Positions 62,795 to 64,000 of a stretch of 64,000 bases of DNA are shown one piece after another; within the stretch, counting starts at the first letter, position 1, and each line of letters opens with the position of its first letter. A program made the position numbers and the translations under genes. The stretch covers positions 11,760,501-11,824,500 of the forward strand of contig AP031352.1 of NCBI GenBank assembly GCA_037833965.1. The letters run 5' to 3'. The DNA comes from Marchantia polymorpha subsp. ruderalis (Eukaryota; Streptophyta; Marchantiopsida; Marchantiales; Marchantiaceae). The notes under the pieces were generated by a model, which was not told where the DNA came from, did no database searches, and saw only the letters and a program-made list of their open reading frames with translations.

Positions 62795-64000
62795 GAGGGA
62801 GAGCTCTTGCTGCGTTTTCGCATTGTTGGCCAGCCGGCTGGTAAGAGCATCGCGTGGGCACGATGCTGCGTTTCGCAGCAGGCAAGAAGAACAAGAAGGC
62901 GGCCGAGCTCAAACAGATCAAAAGGCGAGCAAGAGATTCGTTCTCGACCCCGGGTAACATTTTCCTCAAGTATGCGACTTACATGGTCGAGGACGATGAG
63001 GCCAAAAAGAAGGCCAATGAAGCTTTTTTGTACGGGAATAAAAAAGGGAGATATAAATACATATCCCTGGAACAGCTGCCTTGCGGAGACATGTTCAGGA
63101 ACAAGCATCACATGCAGTACGATCCCACCGCAGACTGGCATGTTCCAGTCAACGATGTGTACTACCTTGCGCGCAGGAAGAAAGAGGTCAAGAAGCCTGC
63201 GGTGCCCGTCAAAGCCAAAGCGTCAGATCCCCCGAAGCTCAAACAAGTTCTAAAACTCAGGCCCCGAAGATTGACCGACAGGAGGAAGAGCATGAACCCC
63301 AGAGGTATCTATGAAAGGCCCCCGATGAATCCCGATCCCAAAGGAATGTACAATGGGTTCGGCCGGAAGCCCACATTCGTTCCGCCCCCGACACCTCCAC
63401 CGGAGGAAGAATCATCGAGTTCTTCGTCCGAGGAAGAGGATCCGGTCGCCCCGAGAAAATTAAGGGTGAAGGATGTTTTCAAAGGCCATGGAGCGAAGAA
63501 AGCAAGTATTTTCATGACATTGAAACTCGAGGAGAAGAAGAAGCGTCAGTCCATCGACGACCCACCGACCCCGCCTCCAGCTAAAGTGGAAAGCTCGAGC
63601 AGTTCCGAGGCTGAAGCAAGGCCTCAGAAACTCGTGAAACGCAGGGTTAAAGACAAGCTCAGGAGTGGTTCCGCATCCTCTCGAAGCAGTATATTTATCA
63701 AGTGGGAGCGAACGCTGGAGGACGACGATGATCCATGTTCCAGGGAGCCATTGTTTAAATACGGAGGGAACTCAGACAGCTCGGAGGAACCGCCCAAGAG
63801 AGAAAAAGCGAGTTACGAGAAATATGCCATTTGTTACAGAAAGCACGACCAGGTTGCGGATGTTTGCTTGGCCTGCGAAAAGGATGAAACTTATGGACTG
63901 TTTACCGAATCTTTAAAATCCGAGCCATGGAAGTTGCCGATGGGCAAACCGGACCCCAAGACAAGCATGGTCATTGTTACACCTGGAGACAAGAAAAAGA
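62795..64000 (+). CDS. unrecognised Lys/Ser/Pro-rich protein, partial (runs off the window)
   Basis: The frame from ATG 62863 is open for 379 codons to the window edge. It starts MLRFAAGKKNKKAAELKQ and contains a well-structured block (NIFLKYATYMVED ... DMFRNKHHMQYDP). It then has an internally repeated low-complexity part: PPTPPP, then an Asp/Glu-flanked Ser run, then RVKD and SIFM/SIFI, twice. After this come CYRKHD and CLACEKDE. No family is recognised; strong charge and no membrane span suggest a soluble or nuclear protein. Upstream, 62795-62840 (EGELLLRFRIVGQPA) follows a good acceptor, and only an intron of 38-41 nt (from 62841) would join it in frame. The alternative is initiation at 62863. 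The 3' end is outside the window. Confidence 0.65.

Overview
This looks like nuclear DNA from a land plant. The evidence is a plant-type nitrate reductase interrupted by four short GT-AG introns, a cytosolic tRNA-Ala(AGC) of plant type, a plant-specific secretory-pathway membrane protein with ten small exons, and decayed Ty1/copia and Ty3/gypsy retrotransposons. Composition is a mosaic. GC-rich gene islands (about 8-15.7 kb, 31.3-32.8 kb, 39.3-40 kb and 61.4-64 kb) alternate with very AT-rich deserts (16-22 kb, 40-46.3 kb, 52-57 kb). A bryophyte-like genome is possible, but I cannot place the species from sequence alone.

Layout. 1-6500: 3' part of a copia element on +, ending in a complete 262-bp LTR. 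Its reverse transcriptase is split by a nested 4,029-bp insertion (291-4319) that carries a broken, antisense copy of an NFXL1-type zinc-finger gene. 8239-13243 (-): a complete nitrate reductase gene of five exons and 1,005 residues, with a TATA box at 13551-13557. 13.3-15.7 kb: its GC-rich upstream region. About 17.9-21.5 kb (+): a gypsy element riddled with transition-type stops and internal tandem duplications. 22.6-31.8 kb (-): a multi-exon coiled-coil gene. Its last exon exists as two diverged copies (27646-27912 and 24276-24533), with a tRNA-Ala gene and a 20-bp perfect hairpin between them. 35769-39352 (-): an intact ten-exon gene for a 380-residue type I membrane protein of the family I know as DUF7794. 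40-46 kb: AT desert with microsatellites and foldbacks. 49-57.5 kb: two copies of a leftward promoter-like module built on a 57-bp tandem repeat, each upstream of decayed or small coding remnants. 61.8-64 kb: a 96-nt miRNA-precursor-like foldback, then the 5' part of an unrecognised Lys/Ser-rich gene running off the right edge.

The three well-supported protein genes all lie on the minus strand, but nothing suggests they work together. Nitrate reductase is cytosolic nitrogen assimilation, the DUF7794-type protein is secretory-pathway and of unknown role, and the coiled-coil gene is unidentified. Exon models for nitrate reductase and the DUF7794-type gene rest on GT-AG borders whose phases close exactly (3018 nt and 1143 nt including stops). 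I found no clear new biological system. The strongest leads are the duplicated terminal exon, the LTR-less TG...CA insertion carrying NFXL1, the 57-bp repeat promoter module, and the 96-nt foldback.
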